NCBI GenBank assembly: GCA_014656175.1
Contig: BNBX01000013.1
Span: 1-64,000 of the forward strand
Source: Streptomyces werraensis
GTDB lineage: Bacteria > Actinomycetota > Actinomycetes > Streptomycetales > Streptomycetaceae
DNA length: 64,000 nt
Direction: 5' to 3'
The position numbers were made by a program, and so were the translations under genes. How positions within the stretch are numbered: the first letter of the stretch is position 1; each line of letters opens with the position of its first letter. The notes beneath the pieces were generated by a model. It did not search any database. It saw nothing but the letters and a program-made list of their open reading frames with translations, and was not told the origin of the DNA. Below are positions 16,838 through 28,277 of the stretch, piece after piece.

Positions 16838-17776
16838 ATGACGTACTGCCTGCTCCTGCTGAGCGTGGTCGCCGTGACCGCCGCCGTGCCCGTCCCCCGC
16901 CTGCTGACCCGGGCGAAGTGGCCGGAACGGGAGCCGGTCGTCGCCCTGTGGGTGTGGCAGTGCCTGGTCGCCACCGTGCTGCTGTGCTGTCTGACCGCCC
17001 TGGCGCTGGGCGCCGCCGCCGTCTTCGGCACCGTGCGCGCGCAGTTGTTCGCTCCGGCGCCGCCCGCCGTGACCGCCGCCTACGACCTGTCGCACGCCTC
17101 GCCGTGGACGACCGTCCTCACCGTGCTGCTGGCCTGCGGCGCCGCCTGGACCACGGCGATGCTCGCCCGTGAACTGGTCGAGGCCCGCCGCCGTCGCGCC
17201 GGCGCCCGCGCACACCTGCGGGACCGCGCGCCCGACCTCCCGGCGGGACTCCCCGAGGGACGCGGGCCGCTGCTGGTGCTGGAGGAGGAGTACCCGGACG
17301 CCTGGTGGATGCCGGGCAGCCCGCCCCAGCTGATCGTCACGACCGGCGCGCTGCAGCGGCTCACGGACCATCAGCTCGACGCGGTCCTCACGCACGAGCG
17401 CGGTCACGCCCGGGCCCGCCACGACTGGCTGCTGCATCTGTCGGCTGCGCTGGCGGCCGGTTTCCCGCGCGTCCCGCTGTTCGCCCACTTCTGCGAGCAG
17501 ACGCACCGGCTGGTGGAGCTGTCCGCCGACGACACGGCCTCCCGGCGCTGCGGCCACCTGACCACCGCGCTGGCGCTGATCGAGCTGAACCAGCACCGGG
17601 GCGTGCTGTCCTGCTCCTCCAGCCACCGCCTGCTCGGCGAGCGCGTCGACCGGCTCCTGGAGCCGCCGCCCCGCCTGGACCGCCGGCACCGCGCCCTGAC
17701 GACGGCGGCGGCGGCGCTGGTGCCGCTGGTCCCGCTGCTGATCACGTTCACACCGGGGCTGACGGCGCTGCCGTAA
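16838..17776 (+). CDS. M48/M56-family membrane metallopeptidase
   Basis: The 312-residue protein has an N-terminal hydrophobic helix, two more segments before residue ~120, and a C-terminal hydrophobic segment. The zinc site is LTHERGHARARHDW (HExxH form), and the third ligand Glu probably lies in VELSADDTASR. This layout is the BlaR1/M56-like group found throughout Streptomyces, often next to a BlaI-type repressor; none is seen here. A regulatory intramembrane or cell-wall protease is likely. It ends 11 bases from the convergent recQ stop. Confidence 0.85.
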   Translation: MTYCLLLLSVVAVTAAVPVPRLLTRAKWPEREPVVALWVWQCLVATVLLCCLTALALGAAAVFGTVRAQLFAPAPPAVTAAYDLSHASPWTTVLTVLLACGAAWTTAMLARELVEARRRRAGARAHLRDRAPDLPAGLPEGRGPLLVLEEEYPDAWWMPGSPPQLIVTTGALQRLTDHQLDAVLTHERGHARARHDWLLHLSAALAAGFPRVPLFAHFCEQTHRLVELSADDTASRRCGHLTTALALIELNQHRGVLSCSSSHRLLGERVDRLLEPPPRLDRRHRALTTAAAALVPLVPLLITFTPGLTALP

Positions 17777-17787
17777 CCAGTCCGGTC

Positions 17788-19743
<1,956 letters not shown>

Positions 19744-19874
19744 CGTCCTGTCCCCCGCGGCCGCACCTCGGCCACTGCGTCCACCATAGGCGTCCGGACC
19801 GACAGCCCCGGAGTTGTCCACAGGCCCGCCCGGAACGCTCCGTGGCTGGGCGGAACGCGACCGGGAACGACCGC

Positions 19875-19905
19875 GGCCCGGCACCCCGCGTCGGGGTGCC
19901 GGGCC
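19875..19905 (-). terminator. nuo operon terminator
   Basis: A perfect 14-bp stem (19875-19888 with 19892-19905) has a 3-base loop (cgt). It lies 25 bases after the nuoN stop on the minus strand and before recQ, so it should end the nuoA-N transcript. Confidence 0.88.
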
Positions 19906-19929
19906 ACGCCGTGCGTGCGGCGGGGTGCG

Positions 19930-21582
19930 TCAGCGCACGAACACCCCCGCGTCCCCGGCCAGGTCCAGGAAGTACTGCGGCGCAACACCGAGCACCACCG
20001 TGACCGCCACACCGACCGCGATCGCGGTCATCGTCAGCGGCGACGGCACCGCGACGGTCGGGCCCTCCGGGCGCGGCTCGCTGAAGAACATCAGCACGAT
20101 GACGCGGATGTAGAAGAACGCCGCGACCGCCGACGAGATCACACCGACCACGACCAGCGGGGTCGCCCCGCCCTCCGCCGCCGCCTTGAACACGGCGAAC
20201 TTCCCGGCGAAGCCGGAGGTCAGCGGGATGCCCGCGAAGGCCAGCAGGAACACCGCGAACACCGCGGCGACCAGCGGGGAGCGCCGGCCCAGGCCCGCCC
20301 AGCGGGACAGGTGGGTCGCCTCGCCGCCCGCGTCCCGCACCAGCGTGACCACGGCGAAGGCGCCGATCGTCACGAAGGAGTAGGCCGCCAGGTAGAACAG
20401 CACCGACGAGATGCCCGACGGCGTGGCCGCGATGACACCCGCGAGGATGAAGCCCGCGTGCGCGATCGACGAGTACGCCAGCAGGCGCTTGATGTCGGTC
20501 TGGGTGATCGCCACGATCGCGCCGGCCAGCATGGTGACGATGGCGACGCCCCACATGACCGGCCGCCAGTCCCAGCGCAGGCCCGGCAGCACCACGTACA
20601 GCAGGCGCAGCAGCGCGCCGAACGCCGCGACCTTGGTGGCCGCCGCCATGAAGCCGGTGACCGGGGTGGGCGCGCCCTGGTAGACGTCGGGCGTCCACAT
20701 GTGGAACGGCACCGCGCCGACCTTGAACAGCAGGCCCATGACCAGCAGCGCGGCGCCGATCAGCAGCAGCGCGTCGTTACCCATGGTGTCGGCGAGCGCC
20801 GGGGTGATCTCCGGCACGGTGCCGTCGACGACCTGCGCGATCGTCGCGTACGACATGGAGCCCGCGTAGCCGTACAGCAGGGCGATGCCGAACAGCGTGA
20901 ACGCGGAGGCGAACGCGCCGAGCAGGAAGTACTTGACCGCCGCCTCCTGCGACATCAGCCGCTTGCGCCGGGCGAGCGCGCACAGCAGGTACAGCGGGAG
21001 GGAGAGGACCTCCAGGGCCACGAACAGCGTCAGCAGGTCGTTGGCCGCCGGGAAGACCAGCATGCCCGCGACCGCGAAGAGCAGCAGCGGGAAGACCTCG
21101 GTGGTGGTGAAGCCGGCCTTGACGGCCCGCTTCTCGCTGTCGCTGCCGGGGACGGCCGCGGCCTGTGCGGCGAAGGAGTCCACGCGGTTGCCGTGCGCCT
21201 CCGGGTCGAGCCGGCGCTCGGCGAAGGTGAACAGGCCCACCAGTGCCGTCAGCAGGATCGTGCCCTGGAGGAAGAGCGCCGGTCCGTCGACGGCGATCGC
21301 GCCCATGGCGGCGATGCCCGCCTTGGTGGTGGCGTACCCGTCCGCGGCGAGTGCCACGACCGCGGCGAACGCGGCGACGAGCGCGACCGCGGAGACGAAC
21401 ATCTGCGCGTAGTAACGGGACTTGCGCGGCACGAAGGCCTCGACCAGCACCCCGACGAGCGCCGCGCCGACGACGATCAGCGTGGGCGCGAGCTGCCCGT
21501 ACTCGATCTTGGGTGCGTCGATCTTGGCGATCGGATCGGCCGCGGTTGTCCACAGGCTGTGGACGGCTGCTGTTGCGCTCAC
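19930..21582 (-). CDS. nuoN: NADH-quinone oxidoreductase subunit N
   Basis: NuoN is one of three antiporter-like membrane subunits of respiratory complex I and forms a proton channel of the membrane arm. This 550-residue protein has about 14 hydrophobic segments. The proton-channel motifs are present: conserved Glu near LEVLSLPLYLLCALAR, Lys in LLFKVGAVPFHMWTPDVYQGAPTPV and in TDIKRLLAYSSIAHAGF. It starts at GTG 21582, sharing GTGA with the nuoM stop. The protein is longer than E. coli NuoN (485) because of an N-terminal extension and a loop near residues 130-150. It is last in the operon. Confidence 0.95.
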   Translation of the reverse strand: MSATAAVHSLWTTAADPIAKIDAPKIEYGQLAPTLIVVGAALVGVLVEAFVPRKSRYYAQMFVSAVALVAAFAAVVALAADGYATTKAGIAAMGAIAVDGPALFLQGTILLTALVGLFTFAERRLDPEAHGNRVDSFAAQAAAVPGSDSEKRAVKAGFTTTEVFPLLLFAVAGMLVFPAANDLLTLFVALEVLSLPLYLLCALARRKRLMSQEAAVKYFLLGAFASAFTLFGIALLYGYAGSMSYATIAQVVDGTVPEITPALADTMGNDALLLIGAALLVMGLLFKVGAVPFHMWTPDVYQGAPTPVTGFMAAATKVAAFGALLRLLYVVLPGLRWDWRPVMWGVAIVTMLAGAIVAITQTDIKRLLAYSSIAHAGFILAGVIAATPSGISSVLFYLAAYSFVTIGAFAVVTLVRDAGGEATHLSRWAGLGRRSPLVAAVFAVFLLAFAGIPLTSGFAGKFAVFKAAAEGGATPLVVVGVISSAVAAFFYIRVIVLMFFSEPRPEGPTVAVPSPLTMTAIAVGVAVTVVLGVAPQYFLDLAGDAGVFVR

Positions 21583-23150
21583 TTGGCCGCCTCCACCTCG
21601 GGCTGGGGGTCCTTCTTCTGTACGTCGGACAAGGTCTGCTTCACCGCCGGGTTCACGACGTCCGTCACGGGCTTCGGGTAGACGCCCAGGAACACGAGCA
21701 GCACGACCAGCGGCGCCACCACCGCGATCTCCCGCACCCTGAGGTCGGGCATCGCGGCGACCTCGGGCTTCACCGGGCCGGTCATCGTCCGCTGGTACAG
21801 GACGAGGGTGTAGAGCGCGGCGAGCACGATGCCGAAGGTCGCGATGATGCCGATCACCGGGTAGCGCGTGAACGTGCCGACCAGGACCAGGAACTCGCTG
21901 ATGAAGGGCGCGAGCCCCGGCAGCGAGAGGGTGGCGAGACCGCCGATCAGGAAGGTGCCGGCGAGCACCGGGGCCACCTTCTGCACACCGCCGAAGTCGG
22001 CGATGAGCCGCGAGCCGCGCCGGGAGATCAGGAAGCCGGCGATCAGCATCAGCACGGCGGTCGAGATGCCGTGGTTGACCATGTAGAGCGTCGCCCCGGA
22101 CTGGCCCTGGCTGGTCATCGCGAAGATGCCCATCACGATGAAGCCGAAGTGCGAGATCGAGGCGTAGGCGATCAGCCGCTTGATGTCACGCTGGCCGACG
22201 GCGAGCAGCGCACCGTAGATGATGCTGATCACCGCGAGCACCAGGATCACCGGCGTCGCCCACTTGCTGGCCTCCGGGAACAGCTGGAGGCAGAAGCGCA
22301 GCATCGCGAAGGTGCCCACCTTGTCGACGACCGCCGTGATCAGCACGGCCACCGGCGCGGTGGACTCCTGCATGGCGTTGGGCAGCCAGGTGTGCAGCGG
22401 CCACAGCGGCGCCTTCACGGCGAAGGCGAAGAAGAAGCCGAGGAACAGCCAGCGTTCGGTGCTGGTCGCCATCTCCAGCTCGCCGTTGGCCCGGGCCTGC
22501 GCGATCTCCGTGAGGGAGAAGTTCCCCGCGACCACGTACAGCCCGATCACCGCGGCCAGCATGATCAGACCGCCGGCCAGGTTGTAGAGGAGGAACTTCA
22601 CCGCCGCGTACGACCGCTGGGTGGCCGCCTTCTCCTCGCCGTCCTTGTGCGCACGGTCCCCGAAGCCTCCGATGAGGAAGTACATCGGGATGAGCATGGC
22701 CTCGAAGAAGATGTAGAAGAGGAAGACGTCGGTGGCCTCGAAGGAGATGATCACCATCGCCTCGACGGCCAGGATCAGGGCGAAGAAGCCCTGCGTCGGC
22801 CGCCACCGCCTGCTGCCCGTCTCCAACGGGTCGGCGTCGTGCCAGCCGGCCAGCACGATGAACGGGATCAGCAGCGCGGTCAGCGCGATCAGCGCCACCG
22901 CGATGCCGTCGACGCCCAGTTCGTAGCGGACGCCGAAGTCGGCGATCCAGGAGTGGGACTCGGTGAGCTGGTAGCGGTCGCCGTCCGGGTCGAAGCGGAC
23001 CAGGACGGTGATCGCCAGGGCGAGTGTGGCCAGCGAGAACAGCAGGGCCAGCCACTTGGCCGCCGTGCGCTTCGCGGCCGGTACGGCGGCCGTGGCGATC
23101 GCCCCGATGGCCGGGAGCGCCGCCGTCGCTGTCAGGAGAGGAAAGGACAT
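21579..23150 (-). CDS. nuoM: NADH-quinone oxidoreductase subunit M
   Basis: The 523-residue antiporter-like subunit starts MSFPLLTATAALPAIGA with about 14 membrane segments. Family motifs are seen in FYIFFEAMLIPMYFLIG (channel Glu), AVKAPLWPLHTWLPNAMQESTAPV (Lys and the WLP-AH(E)xxP-like loop) and DIKRLIAYASISHFGFIVMGI (Lys). A soluble C-terminal tail (VQKKDPQPEVEAAK) is present. It begins 5 bases after the nuoL stop and overlaps nuoN by 4. A shadow reading frame extends upstream across nuoL, but the NuoM start is clear from homology. Confidence 0.95.
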   Translation of the reverse strand: MSFPLLTATAALPAIGAIATAAVPAAKRTAAKWLALLFSLATLALAITVLVRFDPDGDRYQLTESHSWIADFGVRYELGVDGIAVALIALTALLIPFIVLAGWHDADPLETGSRRWRPTQGFFALILAVEAMVIISFEATDVFLFYIFFEAMLIPMYFLIGGFGDRAHKDGEEKAATQRSYAAVKFLLYNLAGGLIMLAAVIGLYVVAGNFSLTEIAQARANGELEMATSTERWLFLGFFFAFAVKAPLWPLHTWLPNAMQESTAPVAVLITAVVDKVGTFAMLRFCLQLFPEASKWATPVILVLAVISIIYGALLAVGQRDIKRLIAYASISHFGFIVMGIFAMTSQGQSGATLYMVNHGISTAVLMLIAGFLISRRGSRLIADFGGVQKVAPVLAGTFLIGGLATLSLPGLAPFISEFLVLVGTFTRYPVIGIIATFGIVLAALYTLVLYQRTMTGPVKPEVAAMPDLRVREIAVVAPLVVLLVFLGVYPKPVTDVVNPAVKQTLSDVQKKDPQPEVEAAK

Positions 23151-23155
23151 CGGTA

Positions 23156-25120
23156 TCAGACCGCCCTCATCAGCAGGGTCGCGGCGACGAGGACCGCCGC
23201 GCCGCCGAACATCGAGACCGCGTAGGACCGCGCGAAGCCGTTCTGCAGCCTGCGCATCCGCCCGGACAGACCGCCCATGGAGGCGGCCGTGCCGTTGACG
23301 ACCCCGTCGACCAGGGTGTGGTCGACGTACACCAGCGAGCGGGTGAGGTGTTCGCCGCCGCGGACCAGGACCACGTGGTTGAAGTCGTCCTGGTACAGGT
23401 CGCGGCGGGCGGCCCGGGTGAGCAGCGAACCGCGCGGGGCGACGGCCGGCACCGGGCGCCGTCCGTACTGCGCCCAGGCGATCGCCACGCCGATCACCAT
23501 CACCGCGACCGTGGACAGCGTCACCGTCAGCGCGCTGACCGGCGGATGTCCGTGGGCGTGCCCGGTGACCGGCTCCAGCCAGTGGATGAAGCGGTCGCCG
23601 ATGCTGAAGAACGCGCCGCCGAACACCGATCCGACGGCCAGCAGGATCATCGGGACCGTCATGACCTTCGGCGACTCGTGCGGGTGCGGCGGCTCGTAGG
23701 CGCCGCCGGTCTGCGCGGCCGGCTCCACGTCCGGGGAGGCCGGGGACGGCGTCGGCGCGTTGCGCCAGCGCTCCTCGCCGAAGAACGTCATCAGCATCAC
23801 GCGCGTCATGTAGTACGCGGTGATGGCCGCGCCCAGCAGGGCGCAGGCGCCGAGGATCCAGCCCTCGGCGCCGCCCTTGGCGAACGCCGCCTCGATGATC
23901 TTGTCCTTGGAGAAGAAGCCGGACAGGCCCGGGAAGCCGATGATCGCGAGGTAGCCGAGCCCGAACGTGACGAAGGTGACCGGCATGTACTTCCTGAGAC
24001 CGCCGTAGCGGCGCATGTCGACCTCGTCGTTCATGCCGTGCATGACCGAACCGGCGCCGAGGAAGAGCCCGGCCTTGAAGAAGCCGTGCGTCACCAGGTG
24101 CATGATCGCGAAGACGTAGCCGATCGGGCCGAGGCCCGCGGCCAGCACCATGTAGCCGATCTGCGACATGGTCGAGCCGGCCAGCGCCTTCTTGATGTCG
24201 TCCTTGGCGCAACCGACGATCGCACCGAACAGCAGCGTGACCGCGCCGACGACGGTGACCACCAGTTGCGCGTCCGGCGCGCCGTTGAACACGGCCGCCG
24301 AGCGGACGATCAGGTAGACGCCCGCGGTCACCATGGTCGCGGCGTGGATGAGGGCGGAGACCGGGGTCGGGCCCTCCATCGCGTCCCCGAGCCAGGACTG
24401 CAGGGGAACCTGGGCGGACTTGCCGCACGCGGCGAGCAGCAGCATCAGGGCGATCGCGGTCAGCTTGCCCTCGCCCGCCTCGCCGGCGAGACCGGCTTCC
24501 CCGTGGCCGCCCAGCACCGGCCCGAAGGCGAAGGTGCCGAACCACAGGAACATCAGCATGATCGCGATGGACAGGCCCATGTCACCGACGCGGTTGACCA
24601 GGAAGGCCTTCTTCGCGGCCGTGGCCGCGCTGGGCTTGTGCTGCCAGAAGCCGATCAGCAGGTAGGAGGCGAGACCGACGCCCTCCCAGCCGACGTACAG
24701 CAGCAGGTAGTTGTCGGCGAGGACCAGGATCAGCATCGCCGCGAGGAAGAGGTTCAGGTAGCCGAAGAAGCGGCGGCGCCGCTCGTCGTGCTCCATGTAC
24801 CCGACGGAGTAGAGGTGGATCAGCGAGCCGACGCCCGTGATCAGCAGCACGAACGTCATCGACAGCTGGTCGAGCCGGAAGGCGACGTCCGCCTGGAAGC
24901 CCTCCACCGGGATCCAGCTGAACAGGTGCTGCACGACCGTGCGGTCCTCGGCGCCCTTGCCCAGCAGGTCGGTGAAGAGCACCAGGCCCAGCGCGAAGGA
25001 CACGGCGGCCAGGGCCGTGCCGATCCAGTGGCCGACGGCGTCCAGCCGGCGGCCGCCGCACAGCAGGACCGCCGCTCCGAGCAGAGGCGCCGCCACCAGC
25101 AGCGCAATCAGGTTCTCCAC
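23156..25120 (-). CDS. nuoL: NADH-quinone oxidoreductase subunit L
   Basis: NuoL is the distal proton pump of complex I and carries the long lateral helix. The 654-residue protein begins MENLIALLVAAPLLGAAVLL and has 14 core segments plus the C-terminal helix and anchor. Motifs: YVGWEGVGLASYLLIGFW (channel Glu), CGKSAQVPLQSWLGDAMEGPTPVSALIHAATMV (Lys and the long channel loop) and DIKKALAGSTMSQIGYMV. It starts 14 bases after the nuoK stop. Confidence 0.95.
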   Translation of the reverse strand: MENLIALLVAAPLLGAAVLLCGGRRLDAVGHWIGTALAAVSFALGLVLFTDLLGKGAEDRTVVQHLFSWIPVEGFQADVAFRLDQLSMTFVLLITGVGSLIHLYSVGYMEHDERRRRFFGYLNLFLAAMLILVLADNYLLLYVGWEGVGLASYLLIGFWQHKPSAATAAKKAFLVNRVGDMGLSIAIMLMFLWFGTFAFGPVLGGHGEAGLAGEAGEGKLTAIALMLLLAACGKSAQVPLQSWLGDAMEGPTPVSALIHAATMVTAGVYLIVRSAAVFNGAPDAQLVVTVVGAVTLLFGAIVGCAKDDIKKALAGSTMSQIGYMVLAAGLGPIGYVFAIMHLVTHGFFKAGLFLGAGSVMHGMNDEVDMRRYGGLRKYMPVTFVTFGLGYLAIIGFPGLSGFFSKDKIIEAAFAKGGAEGWILGACALLGAAITAYYMTRVMLMTFFGEERWRNAPTPSPASPDVEPAAQTGGAYEPPHPHESPKVMTVPMILLAVGSVFGGAFFSIGDRFIHWLEPVTGHAHGHPPVSALTVTLSTVAVMVIGVAIAWAQYGRRPVPAVAPRGSLLTRAARRDLYQDDFNHVVLVRGGEHLTRSLVYVDHTLVDGVVNGTAASMGGLSGRMRRLQNGFARSYAVSMFGGAAVLVAATLLMRAV

Positions 25121-25134
25121 GATTCAGCAGCCCC

Positions 25135-25434
25135 TCACAGCTTCATCAGGCTGGCGTCGTCGACCGAGGCCGAGTGGCGGGAACGGAACAGGGACACGAT
25201 GATCGCCAGCCCCACCACGACCTCCGCGGCGGCGACGACCATCGTGAAGAACGCGATGATCTGGCCGTCGAGGTTGCCGTGCATACGGGAGAAGGCGACG
25301 AACGCGAGGTTGCAGGCGTTGAGCATCAGCTCGACGCACATGAACACCACGATCGCGTTGCGCCGGATCAGCACACCGGTGGCGCCGATGGTGAACAGCA
25401 GCGCCGCCAGGTACAGGTAGTTGACGGGATTCAC
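25135..25434 (-). CDS. nuoK: NADH-quinone oxidoreductase subunit K
   Basis: This 99-residue, three-helix subunit of the complex I membrane arm has typical length. The two conserved membrane Glu residues lie in FMCVELMLNACNLAFVA and MVVAAAEVVVGLAIIV. The LNACNL motif is the family signature. Its start overlaps the nuoJ stop (ATGA, 25431-25434). Confidence 0.95.
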   Translation of the reverse strand: MNPVNYLYLAALLFTIGATGVLIRRNAIVVFMCVELMLNACNLAFVAFSRMHGNLDGQIIAFFTMVVAAAEVVVGLAIIVSLFRSRHSASVDDASLMKL

Positions 25435-26273
25435 TTCGACGCCTCCTCGGCCCGCTTGAAGTTCGGCGGATCGATCGCGCGGCGCTCCAGGCGCTCCTCC
25501 GCGCGCTGCTCCAGCGCCCGCAGGTCGTTGAGCGCCTCCCGCGACACGTCACGGACCTGACCGCGGTCCCGCAGCGTCTTGCTGACGGTGAGGTCCGACG
25601 GGGTGCCGTCGGGCAGCAGGCCCGCGATGTCGACCGCGTTGTGCCGGGCGTAGACGCCGGGGGCGGGCAGCGGCGGCAGGTACGTGCCCTCGCGGACGCG
25701 CTGCTCGGCCAGTTCGCGCTGGGTCCTGGCCCGCTCGGTGCGCTCCCGGTGGGTGAGCACCATCGCGCCGACGGCCGCCGTGATGAGCAGCGCGCCGGTG
25801 ATCTCGAAGGCGAAGACGTAGCGGGTGAACATCAGGGAGGCGAGACCCTGGACGTTCCCCCCGGCGTTGGCCTCGCCGACGCCGGTGAACTCGTGCAGCG
25901 AGGCGTTGCCGATGCCGCCGACCAGGAGGATGCCGAAGCCGAGGCCGCACAGCAGGGCCAGCCAGCGCTGGCCCTTGATGGTCTCCTTCAGGGAGTCCGC
26001 GGCCGTGACGCCGACGAGCATCACCACGAACAGGAACAGCATCATGATCGCGCCGGTGTAGACGACGATCTGCACGACGCCCAGGAAGTAGGCGCCGTTG
26101 GCCAGGTAGAACACGGCCAGGATGATCATGGTCCCGGCGAGGCAGAGCGCGCTGTGCACGGCCCGCCGCATGAAGACGGTGCACAGGGCGCCGATCACGG
26201 CGACGGTGCCGAGGATCCAGAACTGGACGGCCTCGCCGGTGGAGGTCGAGTAGGCGGCGAGCTGCTCGGTCAT
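25431..26273 (-). CDS. nuoJ: NADH-quinone oxidoreductase subunit J
   Basis: The 280-residue subunit starts at ATG 26273 (MTEQLAAYSTSTGEAVQFWILG), sharing ATGA with the nuoI stop. Five hydrophobic helices lie in the first ~185 residues, including the conserved GAIMMLFLFVVMLVG third helix whose pi-bulge links quinone reduction to pumping. The C-terminal ~95 residues are soluble and charged (RTQRELAEQRVREG..., ALEQRAEERLERRAIDPP), longer than E. coli NuoJ (184). The extension is probably cytoplasmic. Confidence 0.94.
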   Translation of the reverse strand: MTEQLAAYSTSTGEAVQFWILGTVAVIGALCTVFMRRAVHSALCLAGTMIILAVFYLANGAYFLGVVQIVVYTGAIMMLFLFVVMLVGVTAADSLKETIKGQRWLALLCGLGFGILLVGGIGNASLHEFTGVGEANAGGNVQGLASLMFTRYVFAFEITGALLITAAVGAMVLTHRERTERARTQRELAEQRVREGTYLPPLPAPGVYARHNAVDIAGLLPDGTPSDLTVSKTLRDRGQVRDVSREALNDLRALEQRAEERLERRAIDPPNFKRAEEASK

Positions 26274-26911
26274 CGCCCGATCACCTTCTCCGAGGCCGGC
26301 TCCTCCGGGCCGAACGTGGACTCGGCCTCCTGGACCACCTCGCCCTTGGAGTGGGCGGCCTGACGCTCCGTGCCGGGCGCCGCCTCGGTCACCAGACCGC
26401 GGTAGTAGTCCTGTTCGTCCGTGCCCGGGTACATGGCGTGCGGTGCCTCGACCATGCCCTCCTCCAGGCCGGCGAGCAGCTGCTCCTTGGTGTAGATGAG
26501 GTTCGCCCGGCTGGAGTCGGCCAGCTCGAACTCGTTGGTCATCGTCAGCGCGCGCGTCGGGCACGCCTCGATGCACAGCCCGCACAGGATGCAGCGGGCG
26601 TAGTTGATCTGGTAGACGCGGCCGTACCGCTCGCCGGGCGAGTAGCGCTCCTCGTCCGTGTTGTCCGCGCCCTCGACGTAGATCGCGTCGGCGGGACAGG
26701 CCCAGGCGCACAGCTCGCAGCCGACGCACTTCTCCAGGCCGTCCGGATGGCGGTTGAGCTGGTGCCGTCCGTGGAAGCGCGGGGCCGTGGTCTTCTGCTG
26801 CTCCGGGTACTGCTCGGTGAGCCGCTTCTTGAACATGGCCTTGAAGGTCACGCCGAAGCCGGCCACCGGGTTCAGGAAACCGGGCTTGGTGTCCTTCGGT
26901 TCCTCAGCCAT
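26270..26911 (-). CDS. nuoI: NADH-quinone oxidoreductase subunit I
   Basis: This 213-residue peripheral-arm subunit carries clusters N6a and N6b: CVGCELCAWACP and CILCGLCIEACP are two CxxCxxCxxxCP 4Fe-4S motifs that pass electrons towards NuoB. I start it at ATG 26911, which follows AAAGGAGG, rather than at an upstream in-frame codon inside nuoH. The start overlaps the end of nuoH by 8 bases. About 60 acidic C-terminal residues extend beyond the conserved core. Confidence 0.95.
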   Translation of the reverse strand: MAEEPKDTKPGFLNPVAGFGVTFKAMFKKRLTEQYPEQQKTTAPRFHGRHQLNRHPDGLEKCVGCELCAWACPADAIYVEGADNTDEERYSPGERYGRVYQINYARCILCGLCIEACPTRALTMTNEFELADSSRANLIYTKEQLLAGLEEGMVEAPHAMYPGTDEQDYYRGLVTEAAPGTERQAAHSKGEVVQEAESTFGPEEPASEKVIGR

Positions 26912-28277
26912 CGGACGCCTCCTTTCCATCCGTAGAACCGCCCTGGGATTCGTCACTGTGAGTATCGGGTCCGCCACTGACAACGAGCTCCCGCTCGTGG
27001 CGCGGGCGGCGCCGCGGCACCGGGGGCAGCTCCTGCCCGGGCAGCGGCGGCACGGGGAACCCGCCCGCCATCGGGTCGAACGGAAGCTGGTCCGCGGGCT
27101 GTCCGCTCTCCTCGCCCCGGCCGCGGAACATGTCGGCGACGAAGGAGAGCAGCAGCAGGACGAGGACGCCGCCGGCGATGTAGAGCGCGATGTCGGCGAA
27201 CTCGTAGTTCTCGTTGCGCAGCGCCCGGACCGTGGCGACCGCCATCAGCCACACCAGGGAGACCGGGATGAGGACCTTCCAGCCGAGCTTCATCAGCTGG
27301 TCGTAGCGGACGCGCGGGAGCGTGCCGCGCAGCCAGACGAAGCCGAACAGCAGGGTGAGCATCTTGCCGGTGAACCAGAGCATCGGCCACCAGCCGTGGT
27401 TCGCGCCCTCCCAGAAGGTGCTGACCGGCCAGGGGGCCCGCCAGCCGCCGAGGAACAGGGTCACCGCGACCGCCGAGACGGTCACCATGTTGATGTACTC
27501 GGCGAGCATGAACATCGCGAACTTGATCGACGAGTACTCGGTGTTGAAGCCGCCGACCAGGTCGCCCTCGGACTCCGGCATGTCGAACGGGGCGCGGTTG
27601 GTCTCGCCCACCATGGTCACGATGTAGATGAGGAACGACACCGGCAGCAGCAGCACGTACCAGCGGTCGGCCTGCGCCTCGACGATCGTCGACGTCGACA
27701 TCGACCCGGAGTAGAGGAACACGGAGGCGAACGCGGCGCCCATGGCGATCTCGTACGAGATCATCTGGGCGCAGGAGCGCAGGCCGCCGAGGAGCGGGTA
27801 GGTGGAGCCGGAGCTCCAGCCCGCCAGGACGATGCCGTAGATGCCGACCGAGGCGACCGCGAGGATGTAGAGCATCGCGATCGGCAGGTCGGTGAGCTGC
27901 ATCGTGGTGCGCTGGCCGAAGATCGAGATCTCGTTGCCGGCCGGGCCGAAGGGGATCACGGCGAACGCCATGAACGCCGGGATGGCCGCGACGATCGGCG
28001 CGAGGACGTAGACCACCTTGTCCGCGCGCTTGACGACGACGTCCTCCTTCAGCATCAGCTTCACACCGTCGGCGAGCGACTGGAGCATGCCCCAGGGGCC
28101 GTGCCGGTTGGGGCCGATGCGCAGCTGCATCCAGGCGACGACCTTGCGCTCCATGACGATGCAGATGAGCACGGTCACCATCAGGAAGGCGAAGCAGAAC
28201 ACCGCCTTCAGGACGATCAGCCACCAGGGGTCGCGGCCGAACATCGAGAGGTCTTCAGCGGCGAGGTACGGGCTCAT
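26904..28277 (-). CDS. nuoH: NADH-quinone oxidoreductase subunit H
   Basis: NuoH joins the peripheral and membrane arms and forms the quinone chamber. The 457-residue protein (start ATG 28277, sharing ATGA with nuoG) has eight membrane helices and the family signatures ERKVVAWMQLRIGPNRHGPWG and TNRAPFDMPESEGDLVGGFNTEYSS. A hydrophilic tail of about 85 residues rich in Pro, Arg and acidic residues (to GGSTDGKEASDG) makes it longer than E. coli NuoH (325); such tails are common in actinobacteria. Confidence 0.95.
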   Translation of the reverse strand: MSPYLAAEDLSMFGRDPWWLIVLKAVFCFAFLMVTVLICIVMERKVVAWMQLRIGPNRHGPWGMLQSLADGVKLMLKEDVVVKRADKVVYVLAPIVAAIPAFMAFAVIPFGPAGNEISIFGQRTTMQLTDLPIAMLYILAVASVGIYGIVLAGWSSGSTYPLLGGLRSCAQMISYEIAMGAAFASVFLYSGSMSTSTIVEAQADRWYVLLLPVSFLIYIVTMVGETNRAPFDMPESEGDLVGGFNTEYSSIKFAMFMLAEYINMVTVSAVAVTLFLGGWRAPWPVSTFWEGANHGWWPMLWFTGKMLTLLFGFVWLRGTLPRVRYDQLMKLGWKVLIPVSLVWLMAVATVRALRNENYEFADIALYIAGGVLVLLLLSFVADMFRGRGEESGQPADQLPFDPMAGGFPVPPLPGQELPPVPRRRPRHERELVVSGGPDTHSDESQGGSTDGKEASDG